NCBI RefSeq assembly: GCF_000215745.1
Contig: NC_015663.1
Coordinates: forward strand, 3,100,001 to 3,164,000
Source of the DNA: Klebsiella aerogenes KCTC 2190
GTDB lineage: Bacteria; Pseudomonadota; Gammaproteobacteria; Enterobacterales; Enterobacteriaceae
DNA: 64,000 bases
Reading direction: 5' to 3'
Below, piece by piece: positions 60,679 to 64,000 of this stretch (the first letter of the stretch is position 1; each line of letters starts with the position of its first letter). Under the pieces are notes generated by a model that had not been told where the DNA came from, did not search any database, and was given only the letters and a program-made list of their open reading frames with translations. Position numbers and translations under genes: made by a program.

Positions 60679-63111
60679 TTACAGCGTATGCTCGGTACGG
60701 GCGATGATATCGTCCTGGGTATCCGGCGACAGGGCGGTGAAGAACGCCGAGTATCCGGCGACGCGGACCACTAAATCGCGGTACTGGTCAGGGTGTTTCT
60801 TGGCTTCCAGCAGCGTTTCGCGTGACACGATGTTGTACTGAATATGCCAGCCTTTGTGCACTTCAAAGAAAGTACGCAGCAGCACCATCAGCTTTTGCTT
60901 ATCAGACTCGTTCTCCAGCGTGGCAGGATTCAGCTTCTGGTTGAGCAGCACGCCGCCGAGGATCGCGCCGGTCGGCAGTTTGCCTACCGAACTGATAACC
61001 GCCGTTGGCCCCAGGTGATCGGTACCGGAGGCCGGGCTGGCCCCTTCCGCCAGCGGCGCGTGCGCTTTGCGGCCATCCGGCGTCGCCATGGTCTGCGCGC
61101 CGAACGGGACGTTCGCGGAGATAGACGACGTACCGGCGTAATAGTTACCGCCAATTGGGCCGCGGCCGTAACGCGGGTTATGGTACTGCTTCAGCTCGTC
61201 GATATAGGTCTGATAGGCGCGGGCCAGCAGAATGTCGACGCTGTCGTCATCGTTGCCGTACTTCGGCGCGCCGTTGATTAACCGCTGACGTAACTGCTCG
61301 TGGGTCAGGCCGGCAAAATCTTCCGCCAGCGCTTTCGCCAGCTCCTGCTGACCGATAACCCCCTGATCGAAGACCAGTTTTTTCACCGCCGCCAGGCTGT
61401 TGCCGAGGTTGGCAATCCCGACCTGCAGACCGGAAACCCAGTCATACTTCGCGCCGCCTTGCTTGATACTCTTCGCCCGTTCGATGCAATCATCGACCAG
61501 CGCCGAGCAGAGAATATCGTGGACGTTCTCTTCCAGCATGGTATCGACAACGTACTCAATCTCGATGGATTTACGGGTGTAGTAGCGGATCTGGGTATCC
61601 CAGTCTTCCAGCACCTGGTCGAAGTTAGCGAAGTTGCCTTTCGACAGCGCATGTTGTTGGGCAAGGAACACCTGGCCGCTGGTGGCATCGCGGCCGCCTT
61701 CCAGCGTCGCCAGCATCACCCGCGCGAAGTTAATAAAGCTCATGCCGGTGCAGCGATAGCCCCATTTGCCGCCGACCGCGGTTTCGATGCAGCCGATAGC
61801 GGCGTAATCGTAGGCGTCCTGCGGCTCAATCCCTAGCTTGATAAATTCCGGAATGACGATTTCATCGTTATTAAACGCCGGCATGCCGAAACCGCAGCGG
61901 ATCACCTGCACGCAGGCGTCGAGGAAGTCGTTGCTCATCCCGGCGTGGTAACGCACGCTGAGGTTCGGCTGGGTCGAGCGCAGGCGGCCGCAGGATTCGA
62001 GGATCGCGTACGACAGCGGGTTGACGGCGTCCTGCGGTTGACCGTCGACCAGATTTTGCCCGCCGATGGTGACGTTCTGGTACAGCGGGCTGCCGGCAGA
62101 AGCTTTGGAGTGCGAGCCGGAGCGAATTTTGTTGACCTCCAGCAGCTTCAGCCAGCAGCAATGCAGCAGCTCAATGGCCTGTTCGCGATCCAACGATTGC
62201 TGCAGTTCAACGTCGCGGCGGTAGTATGGATAGAGGTACTGGTCCATGCGGCCAAAAGAGACCGAGTGGCCGTTGGATTCAATCTGCAGGATCAACTGAA
62301 TAAAGTAGCAGAGCTGCAGCGCCTGCCAGAAGGTTTTCGGCGGCTGGTGGGCGATAATTTCACAGTTTTCGGCGATCGCCAGCAGCTCGTCGCGGCGCAG
62401 TTCGCGCGGCTCCTGCGCCGCCATGTCGCGCGCCAGCGTAGCGAAGCGTTTGCAGTGTTCGCTCACTGCCGCGAGCACGATATCGATCGCCTTCAGGAAC
62501 TGTTCGCCGTGCAGATCTTCCAGCACCGTCAGATTAATGCGTGAGCGGCGCTCAGCGACCTTCGCGCGCATGCCGTCGAGCCCTTTTTCCAGCAGCAGCG
62601 GATAGTTGACCGCCAGGTGGGCGTCGCCGGAAGTCATGTTGCCTTCGGCTTTGATAATGCCGGTGGCGAGCAGCGCTTTTTGTTCATCGGTAAACATGCC
62701 GTAGCAGCGGTCCTGAACGGTCTGCCCGCGCCACCATGGGCACACTTCATGTAATACGCGTTTGTTCGCTTCGCTGACCGAGAAGCCGGCGCCCGGACGG
62801 TCGGCGAGATCGTCGATCTCTTTCTCAATCCAGCTGACGGTATATTCCGGGAAAATCGGCGCGGCGCGAACTTCGCTGGCCTGGTTGCCGACGATCAGTT
62901 CATCGTGCTTGATCCAGATAGTGCGTTCCGCCAGATGATGCGCCAGCGCCAGCGCGCGACGCACCGGGATGGGTTTATCGAGATGTTGCTGATAGGCGGC
63001 GGTATAGTGTTGGGCGCGCTCGGTACAAACCGGCGGCTTAACGATATGCACCAGCGCCATTTTATGCGCCTGAATGCGGGCGCTCAGAGTATCCAGTTTT
63101 AAGGTGGTCAT
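60679..63111 (-). CDS. ybiW: Glycyl radical enzyme YbiW
   Basis: YbiW is an 810-residue glycyl radical enzyme, the same length as in E. coli. The radical glycine Gly786 is in RVAGYSAFF. The active-site cysteine is in AAIGCIETAVGG. As I recall, recent work assigns E. coli YbiW as 1,5-anhydroglucitol-6-phosphate lyase, opening the ring to 1-deoxyfructose-6-phosphate for FsaA. It is oxygen-sensitive and needs activation by YbiY, encoded 3 bases upstream. Confidence 0.93.
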   Translation of the reverse strand: MTTLKLDTLSARIQAHKMALVHIVKPPVCTERAQHYTAAYQQHLDKPIPVRRALALAHHLAERTIWIKHDELIVGNQASEVRAAPIFPEYTVSWIEKEIDDLADRPGAGFSVSEANKRVLHEVCPWWRGQTVQDRCYGMFTDEQKALLATGIIKAEGNMTSGDAHLAVNYPLLLEKGLDGMRAKVAERRSRINLTVLEDLHGEQFLKAIDIVLAAVSEHCKRFATLARDMAAQEPRELRRDELLAIAENCEIIAHQPPKTFWQALQLCYFIQLILQIESNGHSVSFGRMDQYLYPYYRRDVELQQSLDREQAIELLHCCWLKLLEVNKIRSGSHSKASAGSPLYQNVTIGGQNLVDGQPQDAVNPLSYAILESCGRLRSTQPNLSVRYHAGMSNDFLDACVQVIRCGFGMPAFNNDEIVIPEFIKLGIEPQDAYDYAAIGCIETAVGGKWGYRCTGMSFINFARVMLATLEGGRDATSGQVFLAQQHALSKGNFANFDQVLEDWDTQIRYYTRKSIEIEYVVDTMLEENVHDILCSALVDDCIERAKSIKQGGAKYDWVSGLQVGIANLGNSLAAVKKLVFDQGVIGQQELAKALAEDFAGLTHEQLRQRLINGAPKYGNDDDSVDILLARAYQTYIDELKQYHNPRYGRGPIGGNYYAGTSSISANVPFGAQTMATPDGRKAHAPLAEGASPASGTDHLGPTAVISSVGKLPTGAILGGVLLNQKLNPATLENESDKQKLMVLLRTFFEVHKGWHIQYNIVSRETLLEAKKHPDQYRDLVVRVAGYSAFFTALSPDTQDDIIARTEHTL

Positions 63112-63114
63112 AAG

Positions 63115-64000
63115 TTATCCTCGTAGGGTCGCCGTTAAACCTTTGCTTTGCGCGTACTGCTGTGCAAAGGCCAGCAGCTCGGGAGCGGCCAGCGGTTTGT
63201 CCGGTGCGGTATAGGGCTGACTGAGTAGTTGGTATTTATTCATTCCCAGCGTGTGGTACGGCAGGAAATGGATTTCGCTGACCTGCAGGCGGTCAGCGGC
63301 AAAATCGGTAATCGCGGTAATATCGGCTTCGCTGGCGTTAAACCCCTGAATTAACGGGACGCGGATAATGATTTTTTTCCCTGCCTGCGCCAGGCGCTGC
63401 AGGTTATCCAGCACCCGGCGGGCGCTGCCGTCGGTCCACTGCTGGAAGACGGCCTCGTCGACGTGCTTCAGGTCGGCCAGAAACAGATCGACAAACGGTA
63501 AAGAGGGTTCAATGTACTTCCACGGTACGTGCAGGCAGGTTTCCACGGCGGTGTGAATGCCCGCCTGATGGCTGGCTTCGAACAGCGCCTGCGCCAGCGC
63601 CGGGTTCATAAAGGGCTCGCCGCCGGAAAGAGTAATGCCTCCGCCGCTGCGATCGTAAAACGGTTTATCGCGCAGCACCGTCGCCATAATTTCCGTCACG
63701 CTTTTTTCCTCGCCGCAGACCGTCAGCGCGGTTGTGGGGCAGCAGTGGCGTAGCGCGGCAATGTGGCTGTCGTTGACGTTTTGCCGATGGATGATCAGGC
63801 CATCCAGATTACGGGTAATCACCTCCGGTGCCGCCTGCTGGCAAAGCTCGCAGCCGTCAAGACACAGCCGCGCGTCATACAGCAGGTCTTCGCTGCGGGC
63901 GCGGCTTTCCGGGTTCTGACACCAACGGCAGCCCAGCGAACAGCCTTTAAGGAATACGACGGTACGGATCCCCGGGCCGTCATGGGTGGAGTAGCGCTGG
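63115..64000 (-). CDS. ybiY: Glycyl radical enzyme activase YbiY (5' end outside window)
   Basis: YbiY is a radical-SAM activating enzyme. The frame is open to the window edge. Reading in from the edge, the N-terminal part shows [22 protein letters not shown] followed by RWCQNPES, so only about the first six residues are missing. The SAM-cluster cysteines are in [10 protein letters not shown] second cysteine-rich insert ([10 protein letters not shown]) suggests extra iron-sulfur clusters. [13 protein letters not shown] is the SAM-binding motif. It ends 3 bases before ybiW. Confidence 0.93.
   Translation of the reverse strand, partial: QRYSTHDGPGIRTVVFLKGCSLGCRWCQNPESRARSEDLLYDARLCLDGCELCQQAAPEVITRNLDGLIIHRQNVNDSHIAALRHCCPTTALTVCGEEKSVTEIMATVLRDKPFYDRSGGGITLSGGEPFMNPALAQALFEASHQAGIHTAVETCLHVPWKYIEPSLPFVDLFLADLKHVDEAVFQQWTDGSARRVLDNLQRLAQAGKKIIIRVPLIQGFNASEADITAITDFAADRLQVSEIHFLPYHTLGMNKYQLLSQPYTAPDKPLAAPELLAFAQQYAQSKGLTATLRG

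Noticed and set aside
60844..61281. 145-codon frame antisense to ybiW
   Set aside because: Shadow of the glycyl radical enzyme coding strand.

Overview
The window is chromosomal DNA of an enterobacterium, most likely Klebsiella or a close relative such as Raoultella. It is moderately GC-rich and follows, gene for gene, the order of the E. coli K-12 bio-uvrB-moa-ybh-ybi segment. The residue-level calls rest on remembered E. coli, Salmonella and Klebsiella proteins. Some accessory genes, such as a pmrCAB locus beside uvrB and sugar genes between ybi genes, fit Klebsiella better than E. coli. I saw no rRNA, tRNA, CRISPR array, prophage or complete insertion sequence.

Layout. 1-271: end of a dispersed repeat plus REP elements. 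272-5800: ybhB and the divergent biotin operon bioA / bioBFCD with its BirA operator. 5801-8426: long uvrB leader with LexA and DnaA boxes, then uvrB. 8500-12110: eptA-pmrA-pmrB with a PmrA box, facing a 30-codon PmrR-like gene that has its own perfect PmrA box. 12154-16105: ybhK, then ModE site, Moco riboswitch and moaABCDE. 16150-26170: ybhL; ybhN-clsB-ybhP; ybhQ; and the drug-efflux operon cecR-ybhGFSR with a 20-bp palindromic operator. 26392-31092: rhlE, dinG (LexA box), ybiB. 31195-33161: two DUF1471 proteins around a DksA-like zinc-finger protein, then a flavin reductase-like gene. 33259-38902: rlmF, ybiO, glnHPQ with a sigma-54/NtrC promoter. 39121-45422: dps, rhtA, ompX, opgE, mntS, mntR, ybiR.

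45530-50866: accessory stretch with an aldo/keto reductase, a GH1 6-phospho-beta-glucosidase with its GntR-type regulator and twin palindromic operators, ldtB and a tyrosine phosphatase. 51046-52638: ybiT. 52639-53220: REP cluster with the second, inverted copy of the repeat that opens the window. 53261-58311: GH31 glycosidase, MFS symporter and divergent LacI regulator, a self-contained glycoside module. 58308-64000: ybiU, supH, ybiW and the 5'-truncated ybiY, where a glycyl radical enzyme is paired with its activase.

How they work together. The core genes supply biotin, molybdopterin, DNA repair (SOS), glutamine uptake, manganese homeostasis and envelope maintenance. Regulators mostly sit beside their targets (PmrA, CecR, MntR, GntR, LacI), so many operators can be read directly. 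The least explained features are the PmrA-controlled mini-gene, the structured dispersed repeat and the two sugar modules.
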